64,000 nucleotides of DNA from assembly GCA_029980465.1 (NCBI GenBank), contig JARYIJ010000001.1, positions 3,111,501-3,175,500 of the forward strand, given 5' to 3'. Below, piece after piece: positions 36,295-44,785 of this stretch (position 1 is its first letter; each line of letters starts with the position of its first letter). The notes below the pieces were generated by a model, which saw only the letters and a program-made list of their open reading frames with translations, had not been told where the DNA came from and ran no database searches. A program made the translations under genes and the position numbers. This DNA comes from Pseudolabrys sp. (GTDB lineage: Bacteria; Pseudomonadota; Alphaproteobacteria; Rhizobiales; Xanthobacteraceae).

Positions 36295-37454
36295 TGCCAG
36301 ACGCCGCCACGTTACACTGGCCGTTCTTTCGCGATGAACACCGCTTGATCGCAAGCGCGGCCCATTCGTGGGCGCAGACCAACCTGTCTGTCGTCGAACA
36401 CCATGACATCGACGCCGCCTGCCGCGATCTTGTCACAAAGCTTGGCCGCGGCGGCCTCCTCAAGCACACCGCGCCGGGCGACGGCGTCGCTACGCTCGAC
36501 GTCCGCACGCTGGCGCTGATCCGCGAGACGCTCGCCTACCATGCCGGCCTCGCCGACTTCGCCTTCGCGATGCAGGGCCTTGGCGCCGGGCCGATCTCGC
36601 TGTTCGGCTCAGCCGCGCAGCGCACCGAATGGTTGCCGAAGACGCGTGGCGGGCAGGCCATCGCCGCCTTCGCGCTGACCGAGCCGGCGTCGGGCTCCGA
36701 CGTCGCCAATCTCTCCACCACGGCGCGCCGCGACGGCGACGGTTACGTCGTCGACGGCGAGAAGACCTGGATCTCGAACGGCGGCATCGCGGACTTCTAC
36801 GTCGTGTTCGCCCGCACCGGAGAAGCGTCGGGCGCGCGCGGCCTGTCGGCGTTCATCGTGCGCGGCGACAATCCGGGTCTCTCCATCGTCGAGCGCCTGC
36901 ACGTCATCGCACCACATCCGCTGGCGCGACTAGCGTTCAAGACCTGCCGCGTGGACGCCGACGCGATGATCGGCACACCGGGCGATGGCTTCAAGATCGC
37001 GATGGCAACGCTCGACGTGTTCCGCACCACGGTCGGCGCCGCCGCGCTCGGCTTCGCGCGCCGTGCTTTCGACGAGACCGTGCGTCGCGCTGCCAAACGC
37101 GAGCTGTTCGGCGCGCCGCTTGCCGAACTGCAGATGGTGCAGGGGCATCTTGCCGACATGGCGCTCGATATCGATGCGGCGGCGCTGCTGGTCTATCGTG
37201 CCGCCTGGGCCAAGGATCAAGGCGCTGCGCGCGTCACGCGCGAAGCGGCCATGGCCAAGCTCCACGCCACCGAAGCCGCGCAACGCGTCATCGATGCCGC
37301 GGTGCAGCTCCACGGCGGCGACGGCGTGCGCTCCGGTCATCCTGTCGAGGCGCTGTACCGCGAGATCCGCGCGCTGCGCATCTACGAAGGCGCTTCCGAC
37401 GTCCAGAAAGTCATCATCGCCCGCTCCGTTCTCGCCGGGACAATGGGGAAGTAA
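36294..37454 (+). CDS. Acyl-CoA dehydrogenase of the abm-type operon
   Basis: A 386-residue FAD acyl-CoA dehydrogenase. It has the signatures [15 protein letters not shown] (about 122-136), [61 protein letters not shown], the last with the Glu (IYEG) that serves as catalytic base in many members. Start and previous stop share one base (TGATG). It would dehydrogenate the alicyclic CoA ester released after ring reduction. Confidence 0.9.
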   Translation: MPDAATLHWPFFRDEHRLIASAAHSWAQTNLSVVEHHDIDAACRDLVTKLGRGGLLKHTAPGDGVATLDVRTLALIRETLAYHAGLADFAFAMQGLGAGPISLFGSAAQRTEWLPKTRGGQAIAAFALTEPASGSDVANLSTTARRDGDGYVVDGEKTWISNGGIADFYVVFARTGEASGARGLSAFIVRGDNPGLSIVERLHVIAPHPLARLAFKTCRVDADAMIGTPGDGFKIAMATLDVFRTTVGAAALGFARRAFDETVRRAAKRELFGAPLAELQMVQGHLADMALDIDAAALLVYRAAWAKDQGAARVTREAAMAKLHATEAAQRVIDAAVQLHGGDGVRSGHPVEALYREIRALRIYEGASDVQKVIIARSVLAGTMGK

Positions 37455-37455
37455 C

Positions 37456-39099
37456 ATGACATGTGCCCTGAAACTCGGTCCGTCCGCCCACGTCGACACC
37501 TTCGCGCGGGACAACCTCCCGCCACCGGATCAATGGCCGGACTTGCTGCTCGACCGGCCCGAATTCCAGTATCCGGAGCGTCTCAACGCCGCGGTCGAGA
37601 TGACCGACCGCATGGTCGAGCGCGGCTTCGGCGACAATATCGCGCTAATTGGCAACGGCCGCCGCCGCACCTACAAGGAGCTGACCGACTGGTCGAACCG
37701 GCTCGCGCACGCGCTGGTCGAGAACTATGGCGTCAAGCCCGGCAACCGCGTGCTGATCCGCTCTGGCAACACCCCGGCTCTGGTAGCGGCCTGGCTCGCC
37801 GCGACTAAGGCCGGGGCTGTCGTCGTCAACACGATGCCGATGCTGCGCGCCGGCGAACTCACCAAGATCGTCAGCAAGGCCGAGATCGGCCTTGCCTTGA
37901 CCGACAGCCGCATCTCGGACGAGCTCGTGGCTTGCGCCAAGACCAGCAAATTCCTCAAGCAGGTCGTCAATTTCGACGGCACCTCGAACCACGACGCCGA
38001 GCTCGACCGCATCGCGCTGGACAAGCCGGTGAAGTTCGACGCGGTGCCGACCGGCCGCGACGACGTGGCGCTGCTCGGCTTCACGTCCGGCACGACCGGC
38101 GAGCCGAAGGCGACCATGCACTTCCACCGCGACCTGCTCATCATCGCGGATGGCTACGCGAAGGAAGTGCTGAAGGTGACGCCGGACGACGTGTTCGTCG
38201 GCTCGCCGCCGCTCGCCTTCACGTTCGGGCTCGGCGGCCTGGCGATTTTCCCGCTGCGCTTTGGTGCGACCGCGGCGTTGCTCGAAAATGCTTCGCCGGC
38301 CAACATGGTGCAGATCATCGAGACGTACAAGGCGACGATCTCGTTCACCGCGCCGACCGCCTATCGCGCCATGATGGCGGCGATGGACAAGGGCGCCAAC
38401 CTGTCCTCACTGCGGCTTGCGGTGTCGGCAGGCGAGACGCTGCCTGCGCCGGTGTTCGAGGATTGGGTCCGCAAGACCGGCAAGCCGATCCTCGACGGCA
38501 TCGGCTCGACTGAAATGCTGCACATCTTCATCACCAACCGGGTGGGCGACTCCGTGCCGGGTGCCACCGGCCGCCCGGTGGCTGGCTATGAGGCCAAGGT
38601 CGTCGACAACGAGATGAAAGAAGTACCGGCCGGCACGGTCGGCCGCCTCGCGGTGCGCGGGCCGACCGGTTGCCGCTATCTCGCCGACGAGCGGCAGAAA
38701 AACTACGTGCGCGACGGTTGGAACCTGACCGGCGACGCCTTTGTCAAGGACGAGGAGGGGCGCTTCCACTTCGCCGCGCGCAATGACGACATGATCGTGT
38801 CGGCGGGCTACAACATTGCGGGTCCTGAAGTCGAGGCGGCGCTGCTGTCGCATCCCGACGTGGCCGAGTGTGCCGTCATCGGCATGTCCGACGAGGAGCG
38901 CGGACAGATCGTGTCAGCCTTCGTCGTGCTCAAGGCCGGCGTCGGCGGGGATGCGCTCCGCGTCAAGATTTTGCAGGACCACGTCAAGGCCACCATCGCG
39001 CCGTACAAATATCCGCGCGCCGTAACCTTCGTCGAAGCGCTGCCGAGGACGCAGACTGGCAAGATCCAGCGCTTCAGGCTGAGGGAGCAGCATCGATGA
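37456..39099 (+). CDS. 2-Aminobenzoate-CoA ligase (benzoate-CoA ligase family)
   Basis: A 547-residue AMP-forming ligase that activates the aromatic acid to its CoA thioester. Visible motifs are LLGFTSGTTGEPKATMHFHRD (P-loop-like A3, about 207-227), DGIGSTEMLH (A5), NLTGDAFVKDEEGRFHFAARNDD (A7-A8) and the adenylation Lys in QTGKIQRFRL near the C terminus. The ATG at 37456, one base after the dehydrogenase stop codon, is used; a longer opening from 36985 lies inside the preceding gene. Sequence class and the eight-gene context favour 2-aminobenzoate (anthranilate) as substrate. Confidence 0.9.
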   Translation: MTCALKLGPSAHVDTFARDNLPPPDQWPDLLLDRPEFQYPERLNAAVEMTDRMVERGFGDNIALIGNGRRRTYKELTDWSNRLAHALVENYGVKPGNRVLIRSGNTPALVAAWLAATKAGAVVVNTMPMLRAGELTKIVSKAEIGLALTDSRISDELVACAKTSKFLKQVVNFDGTSNHDAELDRIALDKPVKFDAVPTGRDDVALLGFTSGTTGEPKATMHFHRDLLIIADGYAKEVLKVTPDDVFVGSPPLAFTFGLGGLAIFPLRFGATAALLENASPANMVQIIETYKATISFTAPTAYRAMMAAMDKGANLSSLRLAVSAGETLPAPVFEDWVRKTGKPILDGIGSTEMLHIFITNRVGDSVPGATGRPVAGYEAKVVDNEMKEVPAGTVGRLAVRGPTGCRYLADERQKNYVRDGWNLTGDAFVKDEEGRFHFAARNDDMIVSAGYNIAGPEVEAALLSHPDVAECAVIGMSDEERGQIVSAFVVLKAGVGGDALRVKILQDHVKATIAPYKYPRAVTFVEALPRTQTGKIQRFRLREQHR

Positions 39100-39506
39100 G
39101 CGGTTCGGCTCTTGCGTTTCTCCAGCCCGAGGGCTGGGCGCCGCCGCAGGGCTATGCCAACGGCGTTGCCGCCGAGGGCCGTCAGATCTACGTGGCGGGT
39201 CAGGTTGGCTGGAACGCGCAATGCAGGTTCGACAGCGGCGATTTTGCCGTCCAGGTCGAGCAGGCGCTGCGTAACGTCGTCGATGTGTTGAAGGCCGGCG
39301 GCGCCGGGCCCGAGCATATCGTCCGGCTGAACTGGTACATCACCGACAAGTCGGACTACCAGGCGCGCCGCAGCGAGATCGGCGCCGCCTACCGGCGCGT
39401 GATCGGCCGCCACTTTCCCGCGATGACGCTGCTCGTGGTCGCCGGGCTGCTCGAGCCGGAGGCCAAGGTCGAGATCGAGGCGACGGCCGTGGTGCCGAGG
39501 GGCTGA
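39096..39506 (+). CDS. RidA/YjgF-family protein lacking the usual catalytic arginine
   Basis: A 136-residue RidA-fold protein overlapping the ligase gene by 4 bases. RidA enzymes hydrolyse reactive enamines or imines, which would suit release of ammonia from the amino-cyclohexene CoA ester made by the monooxygenase/reductase. However, the family stretch with the key Arg (PARSCVEVARLP in E. coli) reads PAMTLLVVAGLLEP here, so Arg is replaced by Met, as in non-deaminase Rid subgroups. The conserved KVEIEATAVVP end is present. The A. evansii cluster contains the same type of gene, then called a putative translation inhibitor. Confidence 0.88.
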   Translation: MSGSALAFLQPEGWAPPQGYANGVAAEGRQIYVAGQVGWNAQCRFDSGDFAVQVEQALRNVVDVLKAGGAGPEHIVRLNWYITDKSDYQARRSEIGAAYRRVIGRHFPAMTLLVVAGLLEPEAKVEIEATAVVPRG

Positions 39507-39534
39507 CGCCCGGCTACGGATGTCGACGCGATGT

Positions 39535-39723
39535 CCCGGACTCGGTGCAGCATGAGCCATAAGCGCGTTTACGCGCGTAAAAGCTCGCGTTCCGGGCGCG
39601 GTGCAACACGTAAGTGTTGCACCGCTGAACCGAGACCCAGGTCATCGTCCGTTCTCAAAGAAACCGGGGCCCCGGTTCTGCGGAGCAGCGTTTCACGCTG
39701 CACCGCGCCCGGGGCGCTATAGC
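39535..39723. repeat. Intergenic palindromic repeat block (class A-like)
   Basis: This part of the 382-base gene-free gap after ridA is built of nested palindromes, including a 10-bp hairpin GGTGCAACAC with a GTAA loop (39600-39623), AAGCGCGTTTACGCGCGT and an ACCGGGGCCCCGGT core. Phrases such as TCCGGGCGCGGTGCA and TTTCACGCTGCACCGCGCCCGG resemble the class A repeat at 53611. No gene is seen here. Confidence 0.7.
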
Positions 39724-39754
39724 CGTTTCGCTTTTGGTGAAAATGGGCTCGTCA

Positions 39755-39840
39755 TTGCCGGGCTTGACCCGGCAATCCATCCTTTTGAAATGACTCATTT
39801 TTTTCGATAGATGCGCGGGTCAAGCCCGCGCATGACGATT
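39755..39840. repeat. Class B palindromic repeat
   Basis: TTGCCGGGCTTGACCCGGCA (39755-39774) continuing to CCAT at 39780 is identical to 31687-31712 and, inverted, to 52203-52228. It is followed by a second arm, GCGCGGGTCAAGCCCGCGCATGAC, so the whole unit is a pair of hairpins. It separates the convergent abm-type and fixJL transcripts and may help to end both. Confidence 0.75.
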
Positions 39841-39888
39841 CCGAGCAAACCTGAACCGCTTTAGAATATCTGTCGCAGCCAGGATGGA

Positions 39889-40509
39889 TCAATCGGCCGC
39901 CATCAATCCCGCCGTCAGCGCCATGCGGACCAGTTCGGACAGGCTGCCGGCCGTCATCTTGGTCATGACATTGGCGCGGTAGATTTCGACCGTCCGCGGG
40001 CTGATGTCGAGATCGTAGGCAATCGTCTTGTTAGGGTGCCCGGCGACGAGCCCGTCGAGGACCTGGCGTTCGCGCGCCGACAAGGTTGCAATCCTGGCAA
40101 GGATATCGGCCTTTTCGGTCTCGCGCCTGCCGGCGGCCTTGACCTGCTTGAGTGCGCTTTTGACCGATTCGAGCAGTGCGTCGTCGTTGAAAGGCTTTTC
40201 AAGGAAGTCGAACGCACCCAGCTTCATGGCTTCGACGGCAAGCGGGATGTCGCCATGGCCCGTGATGACGATGACCGGGATGGTCCGCGCCTCCGCTTTC
40301 AGCTTCCGGAGCAGGTCGATGCCGCTGAGGCCTGGCATCCTGACGTCGGTGATGATGCAGCCGGCCTCGATTTTCGGCGCGGCGGACAGAAACGCAGTGG
40401 CGGACTCGAACTCTTCCACCCGCAAGCGCGCCGTCCGAAGCAGAAACGCCAGCGATTCACGGACCGCCTGATCGTCGTCAACGACGTAAATGGTGGTCTG
40501 GTCACTCAT
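39889..40509 (-). CDS. fixJ: FixJ-type response regulator
   Basis: A 206-residue regulator. The receiver domain (1-122) has the acidic pocket Asp11-Asp13, phospho-acceptor Asp55 in [10 protein letters not shown] and Lys near 105 (FLEKPFNDD). The LuxR-type DNA-binding domain (about 140-200) has [43 protein letters not shown]. Phosphorylated FixJ activates fixK in low oxygen. The ATG at 40509 (or the adjacent one at 40512) overlaps the end of fixL, so the pair is translationally coupled. Confidence 0.93.
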   Translation of the reverse strand: MSDQTTIYVVDDDQAVRESLAFLLRTARLRVEEFESATAFLSAAPKIEAGCIITDVRMPGLSGIDLLRKLKAEARTIPVIVITGHGDIPLAVEAMKLGAFDFLEKPFNDDALLESVKSALKQVKAAGRRETEKADILARIATLSARERQVLDGLVAGHPNKTIAYDLDISPRTVEIYRANVMTKMTAGSLSELVRMALTAGLMAAD

Positions 40510-42007
40510 CATCGAGATCGTCCGCAGTCGCGCGCGGTACTGTGAAGAAGAATATGGCTCCACCTCCCGGATTGGCCTCGGCGCCGATGCGGCCGCCATG
40601 TGCTTCAACGATCGTCCTGCAAATCGAAAGACCGACACCCATTCCCGTCTCTTTCGTTGTGAAAAAAGGGCTGAACAATTGTGCGGCGACATCCGGGCTG
40701 ATGCCCATGCCGGTATCGGAGACGCGGATCATGGCCATATTTTCGGCGCCGGCGCGCGACGTCACCTTGAGTTCCCGCCGTGGCGCGCCGGACATCGCCT
40801 CGACCGCGTTGCGCAGCAAATTGACGAGCACTTGCTGAATTTGGACCCGATCGACGACCACCTGGTCGACAGTAGGATCGAGCGTCATGCTGACATGAAC
40901 GTCCTGATCCTTGACGCCCAGCAGGGCGAGGGCGCTCGCCTCCTCGGCGAGCTTCGTGATGCTTTCGATCCGGCGCTCGCCTTCGTTGCGTGAAACGAAG
41001 TCACGCAGGCGCCGGATGATCTGTCCGGCGCGAAGCGCCTGTTCGCTTGCCTTCTCGAGGGCGCTTCGCATCAAAGGCTCGTTCTGTGGCTCGGGCGCCT
41101 CGAGCAGGCGGTCGATTCCCTTGAGGTAATTCGAGATTGCCGTCAGAGGCTGGTTGAGCTCATGAGCCAGCGTCGACGCCATCTCGCCCATGGCCGTCAG
41201 GCGCGACACATGCGCCAACTCGGACTGGATGTCGTGAAGCCGCGCCTCGGTCCGCTGCCGTTCCGTCAGATCGCGAATGAATCCGGTAAAATAGGTCTTG
41301 TCGCCGGATCGCATTTCTCCGACCGCGAGCTCCATCGGAAACGTCGCGCCGTCCTTGCGCTCGCCGACAACGACGCGGCCGATGCCGATGATCCGGCGTT
41401 CGCCGGTCCTTGCGTATCGTTCCAGGTATCCGTCGTGCGCATCACGATAAGGCTGCGGCATCAGCATACTGATATTCCGGCCCACGACCTCGTCTTCGCG
41501 ATAGCCGAACAGGCGCTGCGCGGCCCGGCTGAACGACTGGACGATGCCTTTGGTGTCGATGACGATCATCGCGTCGGGGACGGTGTCGAGAATCGAGCGC
41601 AGATGCGCTTCGCGCGCGAGGATGTCCTTTGTCGCCGCCGCGCTGATCGCGCTGGCGCGCAACAGCCGCTCGCCCAACCAGGCCATCCCTGCGCCGATGA
41701 CGACGAAGACGATGATGTCGACCGCTTCGGCGGACGTTCGTGGCAAGGGAGGCGTGAAAGGATAGAGCACAAGGCCCGCCGACATGATTGTCGCGAGGAG
41801 GCCCGGGCCGATACCACCGATCCCGCTTGCAACGAGGACGGCGGGAACAAACAAGAGGAAAGGACTGTCGCGGCCGACGGCGGGCAACAGAAGCTGGTGC
41901 GCAAGAAATGCGAGCAGGACCAAGACCGCGGCCAACACATAGCCGGCCCACTTCGGGCGCCCGTCGTCGCGCCAAGTGCCCGTCTGTGAGACTTTAATCA
42001 TAGCCAT
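40502..42007 (-). CDS. fixL: Oxygen-sensing histidine kinase FixL (membrane-anchored, haem-PAS)
   Basis: A 501-residue kinase. Residues 20-118 form about four membrane helices of the DUF4118 type. The PAS domain (about 130-255) keeps the haem-pocket features of rhizobial FixL: proximal His191 ([11 protein letters not shown]), distal Arg211 (IIGIGR), and [12 protein letters not shown]. The kinase core has phospho-accepting His282 in [20 protein letters not shown] and an HATPase_c with LLRNAVEAM and [10 protein letters not shown]. Bound oxygen should shut the kinase off. Up to three ATG codons (42007, 42001) could start it and no clear Shine-Dalgarno is seen. Confidence 0.94.
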   Translation of the reverse strand: MAMIKVSQTGTWRDDGRPKWAGYVLAAVLVLLAFLAHQLLLPAVGRDSPFLLFVPAVLVASGIGGIGPGLLATIMSAGLVLYPFTPPLPRTSAEAVDIIVFVVIGAGMAWLGERLLRASAISAAATKDILAREAHLRSILDTVPDAMIVIDTKGIVQSFSRAAQRLFGYREDEVVGRNISMLMPQPYRDAHDGYLERYARTGERRIIGIGRVVVGERKDGATFPMELAVGEMRSGDKTYFTGFIRDLTERQRTEARLHDIQSELAHVSRLTAMGEMASTLAHELNQPLTAISNYLKGIDRLLEAPEPQNEPLMRSALEKASEQALRAGQIIRRLRDFVSRNEGERRIESITKLAEEASALALLGVKDQDVHVSMTLDPTVDQVVVDRVQIQQVLVNLLRNAVEAMSGAPRRELKVTSRAGAENMAMIRVSDTGMGISPDVAAQLFSPFFTTKETGMGVGLSICRTIVEAHGGRIGAEANPGGGAIFFFTVPRATADDLDDE

Positions 42008-42053
42008 TCATTTTGCAAAATTTTATATCACGACGAACGGCGGCCGACCTCCG

Positions 42054-42085
42054 GGAAATCCCTTAGGTCGAATACCTGAATTTCC
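42054..42085. promoter_or_regulatory. Dyad in the fixL-fixK intergenic region, candidate FixJ site
   Basis: Within the 144-base divergent gap lies the interrupted palindrome GGAAAT-N5-AGGT-N5-ACCT-N2-ATTTCC (42054-42085), 66-98 bases before the fixK start. Location is right for activation of fixK by FixJ, and the CCCTTA and ATTTCC pieces loosely recall FixJ sites of fixK promoters. A separate 12-bp palindrome ATTTTGCAAAAT (42010-42021) lies just before fixL. Confidence 0.45.
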
Positions 42086-42151
42086 GCAACCATCCGCGCG
42101 GGCCATCGTGTGGCCACTTAACGGCATAAACGGCATGAGAGGAAAGTGCAG

Positions 42152-42826
42152 ATGTTAGCCCAGGTCCAAGTCCTGCACCGCGTATCCGAATTGCCAGCCC
42201 GCAATTCGGCGCGATCCAACGATTCGTTGTCCGCCATGTTCGACATGACGGGTGCGACAATGATGTTCAGGCGTGACGAAGAAATCTATGGCGAGGGTGA
42301 AAACGCCGAATATCTCTACCGGGTCAAATCCGGCTGCGTCCGGACCTACAAGATCCTTGCCGATGGGCGGCGCCAGATCGGCGCATTTTATCTGCCGGGC
42401 GATATCTTCGGCGTCGACGACGTCAAGACGCACCAGTTTTCGGCCGAGGCCGTCCACCCGACAGCCGTGGCTCTGATCAAGAGGTCGATCATCGAAACGC
42501 GTGTACTGCGCGATACGACGCTGGCCCGGCAGATGCTCAACCTCACCATGTCCGAGTTGCACCGTGCGCAGTCTCACATTCTCCTCCTGATCAAGAGCGC
42601 GCGCGAGCGCGTCGCCTCATTCCTGCTGGAGATGGCGTCCCGCAAGCACGACGACAGCGAGGTCGAACTGCCGATGTCCCGTCAGGACATCGCAGACTAT
42701 CTTGGCCTCACCATCGAGACCGTCTCACGAACCCTGACGCAACTCGAGAACGCCTCGACGATCGCCCTGCCGACATCGCGTCGGATCATTCTCCGCAACC
42801 AGGCCGCGCTGGCGCGGCTCGACTAG
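42152..42826 (+). CDS. fixK: FixK-type CRP/FNR-family regulator
   Basis: A 224-residue regulator of the CRP/FNR superfamily. A cyclic-nucleotide-binding-like beta roll (about 28-125) is followed by a dimer helix and a helix-turn-helix (LPMSRQDIADYLGLTIETVSRTLTQLE, about 172-198) with the E--SR recognition residues of the FNR/FixK class. The N terminus has no cysteine cluster, so it does not sense oxygen directly, and depends on FixLJ. AGAGGAAAG precedes the ATG at 42152; a GTG two codons earlier is also in frame. It is divergent from fixLJ. Confidence 0.92.
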   Translation: MLAQVQVLHRVSELPARNSARSNDSLSAMFDMTGATMMFRRDEEIYGEGENAEYLYRVKSGCVRTYKILADGRRQIGAFYLPGDIFGVDDVKTHQFSAEAVHPTAVALIKRSIIETRVLRDTTLARQMLNLTMSELHRAQSHILLLIKSARERVASFLLEMASRKHDDSEVELPMSRQDIADYLGLTIETVSRTLTQLENASTIALPTSRRIILRNQAALARLD

Positions 42827-42851
42827 TGGTAGGCAAGGGCGAACGGTGGAA

Positions 42852-42865
42852 TTGAGCGATGTCAA
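42852..42865 (+). promoter_or_regulatory. Match to the FixK/FNR binding consensus
   Basis: TTGAGCGATGTCAA is a perfect fit to TTGA-N6-TCAA, the FixK2-type consensus, with the half-sites in true dyad symmetry. It lies 25 bases after the fixK stop codon and 51 bases before the start of a 53-codon ORF. If the protein binds at -41.5, transcription would begin near 42900, leaving a short leader with GGAGAG. Confidence 0.6.
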
Positions 42866-42916
42866 GGCCGCGCGGCATTCTGCCCGGCAAGGTGCTCGTG
42901 GCATTCGGAGAGCGTC

Positions 42917-43078
42917 ATGTCCCTTGAGGTCGGCATTGCGTTGGCTCTGGTGATCGTGCCGTTTGTCATTTTTTGCGCTCGCGTCGGCTATCGCCTGGTC
43001 CGGAGCGGCGGCACGAAGGATCAATCCCCTCAAGGTGCCTCGCAGGGCAAGCGGCACCGGGGGCATTGGGTCATCTAG
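42917..43078 (+). CDS. Small single-helix membrane protein, putative FixK target
   Basis: A 53-residue ORF with GGAGAG four bases before its ATG. It begins MSLEVGIALALVIVPFVIFC, one hydrophobic helix (about 5-24), followed by a basic, polar cytosolic tail with several Lys, Arg, His and Gln and ending GHWVI. I do not recognise the family; it is not obviously CcoQ or CcoS. The FixK-like site upstream and position after fixK suggest expression in low oxygen, perhaps as a small subunit or modulator of a respiratory complex. Neither function nor translation is proved. Confidence 0.5.
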   Translation: MSLEVGIALALVIVPFVIFCARVGYRLVRSGGTKDQSPQGASQGKRHRGHWVI

Positions 43079-43136
43079 GACGCGCGTCCGTCAATTTTCT
43101 GCCGGGGCCTTGCCGGAGTGCTGCCGCCGTTGAAAG

Positions 43137-44780
43137 ATGCGTTCCGCATTTCATGGGGAACGCCGGGAGCATCCGCTGCAAAACGCGTCTTTCGACTATG
43201 TCATTGTCGGCGCCGGGAGCGCCGGCTGTGTTCTCGCCAACCGCTTGAGTGAATCCGGCCGCCATTCCGTGCTTCTTCTGGAGGCAGGGGGGCATGACCG
43301 GCATTTCTGGATTCACGTGCCGCTCGGCTACGGCAAGCTGTTCGCCGACGCGCGGGTCAACTGGCTCTACAAGACCGAGCCGGAGCCGGGGCTCGGCGGC
43401 CGCGAGGTGATCCAGCCGCGCGGCAAGGTGCTGGGCGGCTCGAGTTCGATCAACGGGCTCCTCTATATCCGCGGCCAGGCCGAGGACTTCGACCACTGGC
43501 GCCAGCTCGGCAATGCCGGCTGGTCATTTGCGGACGTGCTGCCGTATTTTCGCAAGGCCGAGGACCAGGTGCGCGGCGAATCCGAGCTGCACGGCGTGGG
43601 CGGGCCGCTGGCGGTGTCGGACGTCGAGCGCCATCCGTTGTGCGAGGCCTTCATCGCGGCGGCGAAGCAGGCCGGCTATCCGCAGACCGCCGACTTCAAC
43701 GGCGCCTCGCAGGAAGGCGCGGGCTATTACCAGCTTACCGCGCGCAACGGGCGGCGCTGCTCGACGGCGCGCGGCTATCTCAAGCCGGCGCGGCGCCGTT
43801 CCAATCTGACCGTGGTGTCGGACGCGCTCGCGACGCGCGTGCTGTTCGAGGGCAGGCGCGCCATCGGCGTCGAATATCGCAAGGACGGCCGGACGCACGT
43901 CGCGCGCGCCGATGACGAGGTGATCCTGTCGGGCGGCGCGTTCAATTCGCCGCAACTGCTGCAATTGTCGGGCGTCGGCCCGGCGGCGCTGTTGCGTTCG
44001 CACGGCATCGACGTCATCGCCGACCTGCCGGGCGTCGGCGAGGATTTGCAGGACCACTACCAGTCGCGCTTCAATTACCGCTGCACGCAGAACCTCACCA
44101 TCAACGACATGATGGCGAGCTGGCCCAAAAGGATGGCGGCGGGCCTCAATTATCTGCTGTTCCGCAAAGGCTTCCTGTCGATCGGCGCGGGTTATGCGGG
44201 CGCCTTCCTCAAGACCGATCCGAGCCTGCCGACGCCGGACGTGCAGATCCATTTCATCCTGTTCACCGCCGAGAGCGTCGGGCAGAAGCTGCACCCGTTC
44301 CCCGGTTTCCTCGCCTCGGTGTGCCAGTTGCGGCCGCAGAGCCGGGGCCATGTCCGCATCAAGTCGGCTGACCCGGCCCCCGCGCCGGCCATCCAGCAGG
44401 GCTACCTGACGGCGCCGTTCGACCGCGACGTCATGGTGGCGGGGCAGAAGCTGCTGCGCACGATCATGGGCCAGCCGGCGATCGCGCCCTACATTGCCGA
44501 GGAGCTCAATCCCGGGCCACGATGCCAGAGCGACGAGGACCTGCTCGCCTTCGCGCGCGACAAGGGCACCACGGTGTTCCACCCGACCAGCACCTGCCGC
44601 ATGGGCCCGGACGACAGGGCCGTGGTCGACGAGACCCTGCGGGTGAAGGGGCTCGATCGCCTGCGGGTGGCGGATGCCTCGATCATGCCGACTCTGGTCT
44701 CCGGCAACACCAACGCCGCCGCCATCATGATCGGCGAGAAGGCCGCCGACATGATCCTGCGCGCCGCACGGCACGGCTGA
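43137..44780 (+). CDS. GMC-family FAD oxidoreductase (choline dehydrogenase-like)
   Basis: A 547-residue flavoprotein oxidising an alcohol to an aldehyde or ketone. The FAD motif DYVIVGAGSAGCVLANRLSE is at 19-38, the GMC signatures GKVLGGSSSINGLLYIRG (about 97-114) and GAFNSPQLLQLSGVG (about 266-280) are intact, and the active-site region FHPTSTCRMG and VSGNTNAAAIMIGEKAA close the protein. The first ~18 residues precede homology, so a slightly later start is possible. No aldehyde dehydrogenase or transporter is beside it, so the alcohol is unknown. Confidence 0.9.
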   Translation: MRSAFHGERREHPLQNASFDYVIVGAGSAGCVLANRLSESGRHSVLLLEAGGHDRHFWIHVPLGYGKLFADARVNWLYKTEPEPGLGGREVIQPRGKVLGGSSSINGLLYIRGQAEDFDHWRQLGNAGWSFADVLPYFRKAEDQVRGESELHGVGGPLAVSDVERHPLCEAFIAAAKQAGYPQTADFNGASQEGAGYYQLTARNGRRCSTARGYLKPARRRSNLTVVSDALATRVLFEGRRAIGVEYRKDGRTHVARADDEVILSGGAFNSPQLLQLSGVGPAALLRSHGIDVIADLPGVGEDLQDHYQSRFNYRCTQNLTINDMMASWPKRMAAGLNYLLFRKGFLSIGAGYAGAFLKTDPSLPTPDVQIHFILFTAESVGQKLHPFPGFLASVCQLRPQSRGHVRIKSADPAPAPAIQQGYLTAPFDRDVMVAGQKLLRTIMGQPAIAPYIAEELNPGPRCQSDEDLLAFARDKGTTVFHPTSTCRMGPDDRAVVDETLRVKGLDRLRVADASIMPTLVSGNTNAAAIMIGEKAADMILRAARHG

Positions 44781-44785
44781 AAAAT

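Noticed and set aside
39535-39840. Repeated palindromes considered as a CRISPR array
   Set aside because: Repeats are not evenly spaced, there are no unique spacers of constant length, and no cas genes are in the window.
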